Shown here: positions 45,375 to 54,788 of the stretch, piece after piece
How the letters are laid out: each line of letters opens with the position of its first letter
Numbering within the stretch: the stretch's first letter is position 1
Assembly (NCBI RefSeq): GCF_900112025.1
Contig: NZ_FOKL01000002.1
Location: 210,339-274,338 of the forward strand
DNA: 64,000 nucleotides
Source of the DNA: Janthinobacterium sp. 344
Lineage (GTDB): Bacteria; Pseudomonadota; Gammaproteobacteria; Burkholderiales; Burkholderiaceae_D
Reading direction: 5' to 3'
Translations under genes and position numbers: made by a program
Notes under the pieces: model-generated
What the model saw: the letters and a program-made list of their open reading frames with translations, nothing else
Database searches by the model: none
What the model was told of the DNA's origin: nothing

Positions 45375-46085
45375 TCAGTCAGCGCCGTCCTGCTCGCCGA
45401 GCAGGCGCATTTGCTGCGCCACGCTGCGCGCCAGCGCGCCCAGCGCCGTGTGCATCTGGCCGCCATCGAGGACCGGCGCCTGCAACAGGGCCAGCATGCC
45501 AGCCTGCGCCCCATGCAGCCCCAAAGTGCGGCAGCCCAGGTGCAGGCGCTCCAGCTGCTGGCGCGCCAGCGCCGGCTCGCCGCGCGCCAGCAAGGTTTCG
45601 ACCTGTTCTTCTGCGGCGCCGACCTGTCCCTGGAAACCCGTCAGATAGGCCAGGAGGCGCTCGCCGTCGATACCCAGGCGCTGCGCCGTCGCCAGCGGCG
45701 CCTCGGCGGGCAATGGCGCCACGTCGAAACAGGCATCGATATGCTGGCGCACCTGCTCCTGCTGGAACGGCTTGACGATGTAGCCGGCCGCGCCGGCCTG
45801 CACGGCGTCCCGCACCGTCTCGTGGTCATTCGCCGACGACACCAGCACCAGCGGCATGGCGTCGAGGGCGCTGTCGGAGCGGATTTTTTGCAGCAGTTCC
45901 ATGCCTGACAGGCGCGGCATGCGCAAGTCGCAGAAGCACAGCGCCGGGCGCAAGCCGCGTTCGAGCTGCTCCCACGCGGCCGCGCCATCCTCGGCCTCCA
46001 CGATATCGTGCACGCCACAGCTGTCGATCAGGTGCATCAGCACCATGCGCGAAACGACATCATCGTCAACCACCAGTACTTTCAT
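45375..46085 (-). CDS. Response regulator with receiver domain and helical C-terminus
   Basis: A 236-aa protein starting at the ATG at 46085, after GGAGACTGGA. The receiver domain covers residues 1-120: VLVVDDDVVSRMVLMHLI (acidic pocket), phospho-acceptor Asp in CFCDLRMPRLSGME, the conserved Ser/Thr in LVLVSSANDHE, and Lys in YIVKPFQQEQV. The remaining 115 residues are helical with many Gln and Leu, and contain no DNA-binding or enzymatic motif I recognise. It follows the large hybrid kinase by 86 bases and is the likely phosphorelay partner; the output is unknown. A CheY-like, protein-binding output is the simplest reading. Confidence 0.83.
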   Translation of the reverse strand: MKVLVVDDDVVSRMVLMHLIDSCGVHDIVEAEDGAAAWEQLERGLRPALCFCDLRMPRLSGMELLQKIRSDSALDAMPLVLVSSANDHETVRDAVQAGAAGYIVKPFQQEQVRQHIDACFDVAPLPAEAPLATAQRLGIDGERLLAYLTGFQGQVGAAEEQVETLLARGEPALARQQLERLHLGCRTLGLHGAQAGMLALLQAPVLDGGQMHTALGALARSVAQQMRLLGEQDGAD

Positions 46086-46171
46086 TCCAGTCTCCATTGC
46101 CGGCACTATCGGCTGCCTGCCGCGTATTCTACCCAGTTTCCGGCCATTTCCCATGGCTGAACTTGCCTATT

Positions 46172-49100
46172 TTACATTTCCTTGCCGGGAATGGCGATTT
46201 GCGCCAGCAGTGCGCGCAGGCGCGGCAAGTGCAAGGCCACCTGCGTCCAGCGCCCGGCGTCCGCCGCCTCCTCCATTTCCGTGCACAGCATGTGCAGCTC
46301 CGTTTCGTCGAGATACGCGGCGCTGCCCTTCAAGCCGTGCAGCAGGCGCCCGGCCCCATCCTGGTCCTGCGCGGCCAGGGCGGCGTCGAGTTCGAGCAGG
46401 CGTCCTTCCAGATCGGCGACGAAGGCGACGCGGATGCGCCGCTGCAGGTCGCCGCCGCGGCTGGCCTGGGCTGGCGGCGATGGCAGCGGCATGGCGCCCG
46501 TCTTCGGCGCGACGCCAAACAGCGCATCGAGTTCGGCCTGGCCGCGCGCCACGTTGCGCGGCACGCTGGACGGCATGCGCGGCAACATGAAGCCGCGCTG
46601 CAACTGGCGCTCGATGGCGCGCGCCAGCAAGCCGTGCAGCGCCGCCTCGTCCACCGGCTTGCTGAGAAAATCATCCATGCCCACGCCCAGGTAGCGGCTG
46701 CGGTCCTCGTCGCTGGCGTTCGCCGTCAGGGCCACGATCATCAGTTCCTGGTCGCGCACCGGCTGGTCCGGCCAGCCGCCCACGCGGATCAGGCGCGTGG
46801 CCGTGGCGCCATCCATCTCCGGCATGCGCCCGTCCATCAGGATCAGGTCATAGCGCGTATGCACGCAGGCCGCCACGGCCAGCACGCCGTTGGCCACCAC
46901 GTCGACGCGGTGGCCCAGTTCTTCCAGCATGACGCGGATGATGATCTGGTTGGTGGGGAAGTCTTCCGCGCACAGCACGCGCAGCTGGTGGCTGTGCGGC
47001 GCCAGCGCCACCTGCGGCACCAGTGGCGGCGCCACGCCATCGGCCAGCGGCAGGGTGAAAGTGAACGTGCTGCCCTGCCCCGGCGTGCTGGCCACCTCGA
47101 TCTCGCCCTCCATCAGTTCGACCAGCTGGCGGCAGATCGCCAGGCCCAGCCCCGTGCCGCCGTAGCGCCGCGTGGTGCTGGCATCGGCCTGCTCGAACTT
47201 CTGGAACAGGCGCAGCATCGCATCGGGGTCGATGCCGATGCCGCTGTCGCTGACAGTAAAGCGGATCAGGTTCACCTGGCGCCCGCCCTGGCTGGTACCC
47301 AGGCCCGCGCGCTCGACGCAGACGCTGACGGCGCCGCGCTGGGTGAATTTGAAGGCATTGCCGACCAGGTTGACCAGCACCTGGCGCAGGCGCGTCGGGT
47401 CGCCCACCACGAAGGGCGGCAGGTCGGGCGCGAAGTCGATGGCGAAACCGATGCTGCGCGCGGCCGCCTGTTCCTCGAACAGGCTGACCACATTTTCGAT
47501 CGCCGCGCCAAGCGCGAAGTCGATGTTTTAAATACTCAGCTTGCCCGCCTCGATCTTGGAAAAATCGAGCAAGTCGTTGATGATCACCAGCAGCGACTGG
47601 GCATTGGCCTGGCCGCGCAGGATCTGCTCGCGCGTGGCGTCGTGCAGCTGCTCGTCGCGCAGGGCAAAGCCCAGCATGCCGATCACGCCGGCCAGCGGGG
47701 TGCGCATTTCATGGCTCATGTTGGCGAGGAATTCCGATTTCTGCCGCGTCGCATCCTCCGCCTTGCGCTTGGCCTGGCGCAGGCTTTCCTCGTTTTTCTT
47801 CAGGCTGCTGTTGGCTTGCGCCAGCTCGTCCGACTGCGCCAGCACCTCGATTTCCTTGATCTGCAACTCGGCGTTCTTTTGCGACACCTCGGCGGTCCGT
47901 TCGCTCACCTGCTTTTCCAGCTCATTTTGCTGCTGCCGCACGGCGCGCATGCGCTGGCGGTAGATGCCATAGCCGGCGCCCAGCAGCAGCGCCGCCACCA
48001 GGGTGCGGAACCACCAGGTTTTCCAGAACGGCGGCAGGATGGTGATGGCCAGGGTGGCGCCGCTCTCGTTCCATACGCCATCCTTGTTGGCGGCCTTCAC
48101 GCGAAATACGTAATTGCCGGGATCGAGATTGGTGTAGGTGGCGAAGCGCCGCCCCGCATTCGTCATGACCCAGTCCTGGTCGAAGCCTTCGAGCCGGTAG
48201 GCGAACACATTGCGCTGCGGCGCGGCGAAATGCAGGGCCGCGAACTCCAGCGAAAAGACGCTCTCGCGGCTGGTCAGGCTCAAGGTGTTCGTATGGTCGA
48301 TGGCCGTCTTGAGCACCTGCGCGAATTCGCCGCGGCCGATGGCCACGGGCTTGTTGAAGATCTGCAGCTCCGTGATGGCCACCAGCGGCGGCACGCGGTT
48401 GTCGTGGATATCCTGCGGCACGAACGCGGTCATGCCGTTGAAGCCGCCGAAATACATGGTGCCGTCGGCCGCGCGCAGGGCCGCGCCATCGAAGTACGAG
48501 CCTTCCACCGTGCCATCGGCGCTGTCGTAATTGCGAAACAGGCCGCTGCGCGTGTCGAGGCGCGTAATGCCGCTGTTGGTGCTCAGCCACAGCTGCTCGT
48601 TGTCGTCGCCAAGGATGCTGGCGACGGCATCGTCGGCCATGCCATCCTTGCGCAGGTAGCGGCGAAAGCGGATCTCGCCCTTCGCCCCCACGTCCATGCG
48701 GTTCAAGCCATTGGCCGTGCCTACCCACAGCACGCCGTGCTTGTCCTCGTGCAGGAAATGCACCTCGTCGTGGCTCAGGCTCTGCGGGTTTTGCGGGTCG
48801 TGGCGGAAATGGCGGAACTGGCCGGTGGCGCGGTCCAGCAAGTCGAGGCCGTGGAAGGAGCCGATCCACAACTGTCCCTTGCGGTCTTCCAGCACGGGAC
48901 GCACCATGTTGTCGGACAGGCTGTTCGGATTGGCCGGATCATGGCGGTAGGTGGTAAAGCGCTTGCTCACGGGGTCGTAGCGGTGCACGCCGCCGCGCGT
49001 CGATACCCACAGCATGCCGCTGCGGTCACTGACGACATTGCGGATGGTGTCGCTGTTCGGGTCGCCGGCGGCGAAACGCGTGGTGAAGAAGCGTCCCTGT

Positions 49101-50434
49101 GCCGGATCGAAGCGGTGCAGGCCCGTCGAGCCGCCCACCCACAAGGTGCCGTCCGGCGCCTTGTACAGGGTCGTCACCTGCTCGTCGCGCGACATGCCGG
49201 GCGCGCTGCCCAGGTCGAACAGCTGCGAGCTGCCGTCGCGCGTGTCGTACAGTTTCAAGCCGCCTTTGGTGGCCAGCCACAGCTTGCCGTTGCCCGCATC
49301 GGCCACCGCCCGCACCTTCTTGTCCGCCAGCGCCCCCACGTCGCCCGGCGCGCGCGCCATGCGCGCAAAGCCGCCGCTGCCCAGGTCGACCCGGCTCACG
49401 CCGTTGTACCAGGAGCCGACCCAGAAGGTGCCCGCGCGGTCGCGGTACAAGGACGACAGCTGGTTGTCGGCGACGCTGAACTTGTCGCCCGTCTGGTGGC
49501 GGTACTGCAGGAAGGTGTCACTTTCGGGCAGCCAGCGGAACAGGCCATCGGCATTGCTGCCCACCCAGACGGTGGCATCGACATCCTGGTACAGGCTGGC
49601 CACGCGGATGGCGGAAAATCCGTGTTTTTCACTCAGGCGCACGCGCGCCTGGGGCGCCTGTCCGGCTCCGCCAAGACGCCAGCGCTCGACGCCGGCCATG
49701 GTGCCGATCCACAGATTCTGCTGGCGGTCGACCAGCAGCGACTGGATCACGTTGTATTTGGAAGCGGCGTCCGCGTCGATGGCAAAATGCTCGAAGCGCT
49801 CGCTGCCCGGCGCCAGCATGTCCAGGCCCGTGACGGTACCGATCCACAGGCGATTTTGCGCATCCATGGCCAGGGCCTTGATTTCATTGTCGCCCAGGCT
49901 GTGCGGATTGCCCTCTTCATGGTGCCAGGTGCGAAAGCGGCCCGTGGCCGGATCAAAATGCTGCAAGCCATCCGCCGTGGCGATCCAGAAGCCGCGCGCG
50001 CCATCGTCGAGGATGGCGCGGATATGCCGGTTGCCGTTGCCGCGCCGGCTCTTTTCCGCCAGCCCATAATGGATGAAGGTCTGGCTGGCCGCGTCGAAGC
50101 GGTCCAGGCCATTGTCCGTGCCGATCCACAGCTGGCCCTGCTTATCGACATGCAGCTGGCCCACCCAGTTGTCGGCCAGGCTGGTCTTGTCGCCCTCGAT
50201 ATTCTTGTAGACCACCATGCGGTAGCCATCGAAACGGCTGAGGCCAGACTGGCTGCCGAACCACATGAAGCCTTGCCGGTCCTGCGCGATGGCCAGCACG
50301 GATTCCTGCGCCAGGCCCTGTTCGACGCTGAGCTGGTCGAAACGCAGGGTGGGCGCAGGCGCGGCCCTGGCCCAGCCACTCAACAGTAGACTGAATAACA
50401 ACACCACATCGCAAGCACGTCGGAATACCAGCAC
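46172..50434 (-). pseudogene. Propeller-type hybrid sensor histidine kinase interrupted by an in-frame TAA
   Basis: The gene would encode about 1,420 aa but has a TAA at 47528-47530, after residue 968. The two parts lie in the same frame. Starting at GTG 50434: signal peptide (1-24), about a dozen two-component propeller repeats ([32 protein letters not shown] and similar), a Y_Y_Y domain ([14 protein letters not shown]), a membrane helix ([15 protein letters not shown]), a coiled coil and HisKA with His908 ([11 protein letters not shown]). Beyond the stop: HATPase (VNLVGNAFKFT, GGTGLGLAICRQL), a receiver (LILMDGRMPEMDG) and an HPt domain (LLHGLKGSAAYL). The family usually senses carbohydrates. 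A GAA-to-TAA change at the GKLSI/NIDFALG junction would explain it; a sequence error is possible. Confidence 0.85.
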
Positions 50435-50446
50435 AGTCGCCCTGTC

Positions 50447-50480
50447 AAAAAAACGCGAAAACTCCGGGAACGCTTCCCGG
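50447..50480 (-). terminator. Rho-independent terminator of the patatin-like gene
   Basis: On the minus strand CCGGGAA, a three-base loop and TTCCCGG are followed by AGTTTTCGCG and seven T residues. It begins 8 bases after the stop codon at 50489 and separates that gene from the kinase. Confidence 0.75.
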
Positions 50481-50488
50481 GGGCCGTC

Positions 50489-51658
50489 TCAAGAACCAAA
50501 AAACGCCAGTACATCGTCCTTGCGGGCCTGCGTATCGCGCTGTCCAAGACGGATCAGCTCGTTAGTATACGTCGATTCGAACAATAAATACGATGCCAGT
50601 GCCGCACCGCGGGCCTCGGCCGCGCCGATACCCGACAACATGGTGCGGATGGGACGGGGCAAACTGCCGATATGCCGGCTGGCGATGGCATCGAGCCGCT
50701 CGGACGGCGCGATCACCAGCAGCTCCACGGGCCGCAAGGCCGTCTTGCCCAGCAATTCGGGCGGCAGCATCGACAGGGTCAGGTTGATGCGGTTCAGGCG
50801 CTCGATGTCGACGGCCAGGCCATCGAGGAAGATCGACGACAGCGCATGGCCGGCGATCTGCGCCAGGCTGGGATAGCGCGCCGATTCGGCCGCGCCCGGA
50901 GCCGGTTCCGTCATGCGCCCCGCGCCCACCACCAGCACCTTGTTGGCGCCCAGGTGGATGGCCGGCGAGATCGGCGCCAGCTGGCGCATCGAACCGTCGC
51001 CGCAGTATTCGCGCTGGCCGCCCACATACAGGGGCACGGCGGGAAAAATGAAGGGAATGGCGGCCGAGGCCAGCAAGTGCTCCACGCCGATCTGGTCCGG
51101 CAAGGCCAGGCGCTGCGTGCGCACCCAGGGCGCGATATCCTCGGCCGTCTGGTAAAACGTCATGTGGCGGCTGCCCGAATACGACGACGCCGTGACGGCC
51201 AGCGCATGCAGCAGGCCATCGGCCAGCGCGGCGTCCAGGCGCGGCAGGTCGAGCATGCGGTGCAGCAGGCTGACCAGCGGTGTATTGTCGAGCAGGGAAT
51301 TGGGCGGCGAGGCGTGCCACTGGCGCAGCAGCCAGCCAAACGACAGCAAGGACAGCCAGCGCGCCCCCGAGCGCAGCACGCCCAGCGAATCGGCACGGTA
51401 CACCTGCTCCACCTCGATATGCTGCCACACGTCGAGCAGCTTTTGCACGCCCTCGCCGAAATTGTCGGCGCGGCAGGCCAGCGCCGTGGCGTTGATGGCG
51501 CCGGCCGAGGTGCCGCAGATGATGTCGAACGGGTTGCGCGCCGGCGCCCAGCCCGCTTCCCACAGAATCGCCGAAATCGCCTGCAGCACCCCCACCTGGT
51601 AGGCGGCACGGGCGCCCCCTCCCGTAAGTATCAAGCCGGTTTTATTTTGCATTCCCAT
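50489..51658 (-). CDS. Patatin-like phospholipase family protein
   Basis: A 389-aa serine hydrolase. The N-terminal oxyanion motif is GLILTGGGARAAYQVGVLQ (residues 8-26), the nucleophile is in ICGTSAGAINATAL (GxSxG, near residue 50), and the Asp of the dyad is in YCGDGSMRQLAPISPAIHLG (near 220). No signal peptide is present, so it is probably cytoplasmic or a surface-associated lipase exported by another route. The C-terminal 100 residues carry basic and hydrophobic helices and may contact membranes. Patatin-like enzymes hydrolyse acyl-lipids; the substrate is unknown. It lies upstream of the kinase gene but is separated by a terminator, so it is probably a single-gene unit. Confidence 0.88.
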   Translation of the reverse strand: MGMQNKTGLILTGGGARAAYQVGVLQAISAILWEAGWAPARNPFDIICGTSAGAINATALACRADNFGEGVQKLLDVWQHIEVEQVYRADSLGVLRSGARWLSLLSFGWLLRQWHASPPNSLLDNTPLVSLLHRMLDLPRLDAALADGLLHALAVTASSYSGSRHMTFYQTAEDIAPWVRTQRLALPDQIGVEHLLASAAIPFIFPAVPLYVGGQREYCGDGSMRQLAPISPAIHLGANKVLVVGAGRMTEPAPGAAESARYPSLAQIAGHALSSIFLDGLAVDIERLNRINLTLSMLPPELLGKTALRPVELLVIAPSERLDAIASRHIGSLPRPIRTMLSGIGAAEARGAALASYLLFESTYTNELIRLGQRDTQARKDDVLAFFGS

Positions 51659-51743
51659 GCCGGCAGATTAGCAGGGTCTTGATACTTTGTGGAAAAGTTT
51701 GGAAGGCAGGCGCCAGTTCCTGCAGGTATATTGTTTGCATCAC

Positions 51744-51876
51744 GGCGCCGGACAAAACCGTAGCGAGCGGAAGGGAGAGGCGGCTAAGAAGCGCCCCCGT
51801 ACTAAGTACGGGGGCGCCGAGGCGGTGAGCATCGCAGGCCGCCTATACCGACGCGCAGCAGGTTTGGTCCGGTGCC
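51744..51876. repeat. Nested inverted-repeat element (candidate structured RNA or dispersed repeat)
   Basis: Three nested pairings share one axis: 51744-51759 with 51861-51876 (14 of 16 Watson-Crick, plus one G-U), 51778-51784 with 51838-51844 (seven perfect), and a central hairpin at 51791-51817 with a perfect 12-bp stem (GCGCCCCCGTAC) and a TAA loop. The element starts one base after the ggt stop codon and lies upstream of the patatin-like gene. No T-tract follows, so it is not a plain terminator. Confidence 0.65.
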
Positions 51877-51877
51877 C

Positions 51878-53653
51878 CTAATCGCCCCGGACCATGCCTT
51901 CACGGCGCGGGTCGGCGCCGCCAAACCAGAAATCCTTGCCATGCGCATTCAGGCGCATGATGCCCTGCAAGCCCGAGTTCTGCTCGATGACGCGCACCTC
52001 ATGGCCCATGGCCTGCAGCGCCTCGACCTGGGCGGCCGGCGCGCGGCCTTTTTCCAGCTCCGTCGGACCGTTGCGGCTGCCGAAGTTCGGCAGGCTGATG
52101 GCTTGCTGCACGTTCAGGCCCCAGTCCATGGTGCCGACCAGGACCTTGGCGACATAGTTGATGATGGACGAGCCGCCCGGCGAGCCGGTGGCCAGCACCA
52201 GCTTGTGCGTGCCCTTTTCAAACACCAACGTGGGCGACATGGCGCTGCGCGGGCGCTTGCCGGCCTCGACCCGGTTGGCGATGGGACCATCGGCATCGCG
52301 CGAATCGAACGAGAAATCCGTCAGCTGGTTATTCAGCAAAAAGCCGTCGACCATCTGGCGCGAGCCGAAGGCGTCTTCCACGCTGGTGGTCATCGACAGG
52401 CCGCCGCCGAAAGCGTCGACGGCCACCAGGTGCGAGGTCGATGGGCGCTGCAGCGCGTTGTCCATGCCCCACGCCACCTGCATGCCGGGCGGCGTGCCGG
52501 GCAAGGCCTTGCCCATGGATTTGTCGCCGATCAGCGAGGCGCGCTGCGCCAGATAGGTTTGATCGAGCATCGAGGCGATGCCCTTGCCCGGCAGCGGCAC
52601 GAAGTCCGTATCGGCCACGTAGCGGTTGCGGTCCGCGTAGGCCAGGCGTCCCGCTTCCGAGAACAAATGGATCGCCTGCGCGTCGAGCACGCCGTCGACA
52701 GGCGGATACGGACGGATATCCTTCACTTCCAGGATGCCCAGCATTTGCGCGATGGCGATGCCGCCCGACGATGGCGGCGGCATGCCGCACACGGTCCAGG
52801 CCTTGTAGTCGCTGCAGACGGGTTCGCGCACCTTGGCGCGATAGCCGGCGATGTCAAGCGCCGTCAGCTTGCCCGGGTTGCTCGGGTGCGATGCCACCTT
52901 GGCGGCGATGTCGCGCGCGATGCGGCCCTGGTAAAAGGCGTCGGCGCCGCCGCGGGCGATCTCGCGCAGGGTGCGCGCCAGCTGCGGGTTCTTCAGCACA
53001 TGGCCGACGGGCCAGGCCTTGCCATCCTGGTCGTAGAAATACGCGGCGGCGACGGGGTCGCGCTTCAGGGCCTGGTCCCAGTTCAGCAAACCATTGAGAC
53101 GCTGGCTGACGGGAAAACCGCCGTGCGCCAGGCGGATGGCGGGGCCGAACAGGGTCGCCCACGGCAGCTTGCCGTGCTCCTTGTGCGCCAGTTCCAGCAT
53201 GCGCAGCACGCCCGGCGCGCCCACGGAGCGCCCGCCCACCACGCCCGTGGCGCGCGAAACGGGACTGCCGTCCGGATTCTGGAACAGGTGTTCATCGGCG
53301 GCGGCGGGCGCCGTTTCGCGTCCGTCGAACGCTTGCACGCCCTTGGCGGTGGAGTACAGCAGGAAGGCGCCGCCGCCGATGCCCGACGATTGCGGCTCGA
53401 CCAACGTGAGCACCAGCTGCGTGGCGATGGCCGCGTCGATGGCGCTGCCGCCCTTTTTCAGCATCTGGTAGCCGGCATCGGCGGCCAGCGGATTGGCGGC
53501 GGCCACCATGAATTTCTGCGCCGCCCAGCCACTTTTTTCCGCGTAGGCAGTGGCGATTTCCGGCGCCTTTTGCGGCACCTCGGCAAATGCGGGACTGGCG
53601 GCCAGGGTCCCCAGCAAGGTCAGGCTCAGCGCCAGCGGCTTCAATGTGATCAT
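51878..53653 (-). CDS. ggt: Gamma-glutamyltransferase
   Basis: A 591-aa periplasmic enzyme that cleaves glutathione and other gamma-glutamyl compounds. The ATG at 53653 follows CGGAGAA and gives a signal peptide (MITLKPLALSLTLLGTLA, ending AFA). The large subunit contains QSSGIGGGAFLLYS and the RETAPAAAD substrate-binding Arg. Autoprocessing should occur before the Thr of RPSTSHLVAVDAFGGGLSM (near residue 410), which becomes the catalytic residue of the small subunit; GSPGGSSIINYVAKV and the C-terminal GADPRREGMVRGD complete the signatures. A terminator-like hairpin occupies the leader just before the ribosome site. Confidence 0.93.
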   Translation of the reverse strand: MITLKPLALSLTLLGTLAASPAFAEVPQKAPEIATAYAEKSGWAAQKFMVAAANPLAADAGYQMLKKGGSAIDAAIATQLVLTLVEPQSSGIGGGAFLLYSTAKGVQAFDGRETAPAAADEHLFQNPDGSPVSRATGVVGGRSVGAPGVLRMLELAHKEHGKLPWATLFGPAIRLAHGGFPVSQRLNGLLNWDQALKRDPVAAAYFYDQDGKAWPVGHVLKNPQLARTLREIARGGADAFYQGRIARDIAAKVASHPSNPGKLTALDIAGYRAKVREPVCSDYKAWTVCGMPPPSSGGIAIAQMLGILEVKDIRPYPPVDGVLDAQAIHLFSEAGRLAYADRNRYVADTDFVPLPGKGIASMLDQTYLAQRASLIGDKSMGKALPGTPPGMQVAWGMDNALQRPSTSHLVAVDAFGGGLSMTTSVEDAFGSRQMVDGFLLNNQLTDFSFDSRDADGPIANRVEAGKRPRSAMSPTLVFEKGTHKLVLATGSPGGSSIINYVAKVLVGTMDWGLNVQQAISLPNFGSRNGPTELEKGRAPAAQVEALQAMGHEVRVIEQNSGLQGIMRLNAHGKDFWFGGADPRREGMVRGD

Positions 53654-53665
53654 GGATTCTCCGAT

Positions 53666-53702
53666 AAAAAAAGGGCGCACAGCCGAGCAAGGCTGTACGC
53701 CC
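53666..53702 (-). terminator. Strong terminator hairpin directly in the ggt leader
   Basis: On the minus strand a 12-bp stem (GGGCGTACAGCC with GGCTGTGCGCCC, one G-U pair) and a six-base loop are followed by seven T residues, and the ggt ribosome site CGGAGAA starts about three bases later. It may end the upstream dehydrogenase transcript (stop at 53864) or attenuate ggt. Confidence 0.75.
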
Positions 53703-53863
53703 CATACGGGGGTATCCTACATCAAATGCCCATGAGGGCGCTGCCTGCGTGAGAGTGCCTGGCGATGTCCCGGGCCAGGCGCGTGACCGAAGACAGTACG
53801 AATAGTACAAAGCATGACAAACCCGGGCCATGCAACAACGCCCTGGGCATTGTCCAGGTGCTC

Positions 53864-54622
53864 TTATTTCGGTTGCATGCGGATCGCACCGTCCAGACGG
53901 ATGGACTCGCCATTGAGCATGACGTTTTCCACGATGGCCTTCACCAGCTGCGCGTATTCGCCGGGCTTGCCCAGGCGCGACGGGAACGGCACCATCTTGC
54001 CCAGCGCATCCTGCACTTCGGCCGGCATGCCCAGCAACATCGGCGTTTCGAAGATGCCGGGCGCCACCGTCATGACGCGGATGCCGTTGCGCGACAGGTC
54101 GCGCGCCATCGGCAGGGTCAGGCCCACCACGGCCGCCTTCGACGACGCATAGGCCGCCTGGCCGATCTGGCCGTCATACGCCGCCACGGACGCCGTGTTG
54201 ATGATGACGCCGCGCTCGCCTTCCGCCGTGGCCTCCTGTTTCGCCATGGCGTCGGCCGCCAGGCGGCACATATTGAAGGTGCCCACCAGGTTGATGTTGA
54301 CGACTTTCTGGAACAGGGCCAGCGGGTGCGGTCCATCCTTGCCCACGGTTTTCACGGCCGGCGCCACGCCGGCGCAGTTGACCAGGCCGCGCAAGGTACC
54401 CAGCTTGCCCGCCGCCGCCACCACCGCCATGCCGTCTTCCTCGGACGTCACGTCGCATTGCACGAACACGCCATGCAGCTCGGCGGCCAGCGCCTGGCCC
54501 GCCTCGGTCTGCACGTCGGCCAGCACGACCTTGCCGCCCGCCGCCGTCAGCATGCGCGCCGTCGCCGCGCCCAGGCCCGACGCGCCGCCCGTGATGATGA
54601 ATACATTGTCCTGAATCTGCAT
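53864..54622 (-). CDS. 3-hydroxyacyl-CoA dehydrogenase, SDR type (HSD17B10-like)
   Basis: A 252-aa SDR. NAD-binding IITGGASGLGAATARMLTAAG (residues 9-29), LVNCAGVAPAVKTVGKDG, Ser in IINTASVAAYDGQIG, Tyr/Lys in YASSKAAVVGLTLPMARDL, and VAPGIFETPMLLGMP. The NCAGVAPA/GKDGPHPL stretch and the C-terminal MLNGESIRLDGAIRM are typical of type-2 3-hydroxyacyl-CoA dehydrogenases used in fatty-acid and branched-chain amino-acid breakdown. A perfect palindrome at 54701-54720 upstream resembles LiuR-type operators. It appears to be a single-gene unit ending at the terminator-like hairpin at 53666-53702. Confidence 0.9.
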   Translation of the reverse strand: MQIQDNVFIITGGASGLGAATARMLTAAGGKVVLADVQTEAGQALAAELHGVFVQCDVTSEEDGMAVVAAAGKLGTLRGLVNCAGVAPAVKTVGKDGPHPLALFQKVVNINLVGTFNMCRLAADAMAKQEATAEGERGVIINTASVAAYDGQIGQAAYASSKAAVVGLTLPMARDLSRNGIRVMTVAPGIFETPMLLGMPAEVQDALGKMVPFPSRLGKPGEYAQLVKAIVENVMLNGESIRLDGAIRMQPK

Positions 54623-54700
54623 GAAGTCTCCTGAAGGGTGATGGCCGTGTGCCCGGCCCGAATAATTGGATGTCGCATGATGCCACGGTGACGCCCGCCA

Positions 54701-54720
54701 TTACGTTTACGTAAACGTAA
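54701..54720. promoter_or_regulatory. Perfect palindromic operator, LiuR-like
   Basis: TTACGTTTAC is followed directly by its reverse complement GTAAACGTAA, 78 bases before the dehydrogenase start. The CGTTTACG core recalls LiuR (MerR-family) sites that control branched-chain amino-acid catabolism in proteobacteria. The regulator gene is not in the window. Confidence 0.6.
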
Positions 54721-54788
54721 CATCGGCAACCATTGTAGCCACTTTGGGACTGTTCAGCAAAAAACGGGGTCCTGCGTCACGCAAGCGC

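Noticed and set aside
43839-45908. A 689-codon plus-strand frame across the CoA ligase and response regulator
   Set aside because: It spans two minus-strand genes and their promoter. It contains no domain signature and has no ribosome site.
47491-47491. GTG at 47491 as a true start for a separate histidine kinase ATPase protein
   Set aside because: The sequence between the TAA and this GTG continues the kinase in frame, and no ribosome site precedes it. A broken single gene explains both parts better.
46097-50389. A 1,430-codon plus-strand open frame opposite the hybrid kinase
   Set aside because: It is antisense to a gene with clear kinase, propeller and receiver motifs; the plus-strand translation is rich in His, Arg, Ala and Gln with no domain pattern. 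Long antisense frames are expected in GC-rich DNA.
51872-53752. A 626-codon plus-strand frame opposite ggt
   Set aside because: The minus strand has the catalytic Thr and Gly motifs of gamma-glutamyltransferase; the plus frame is a shadow.
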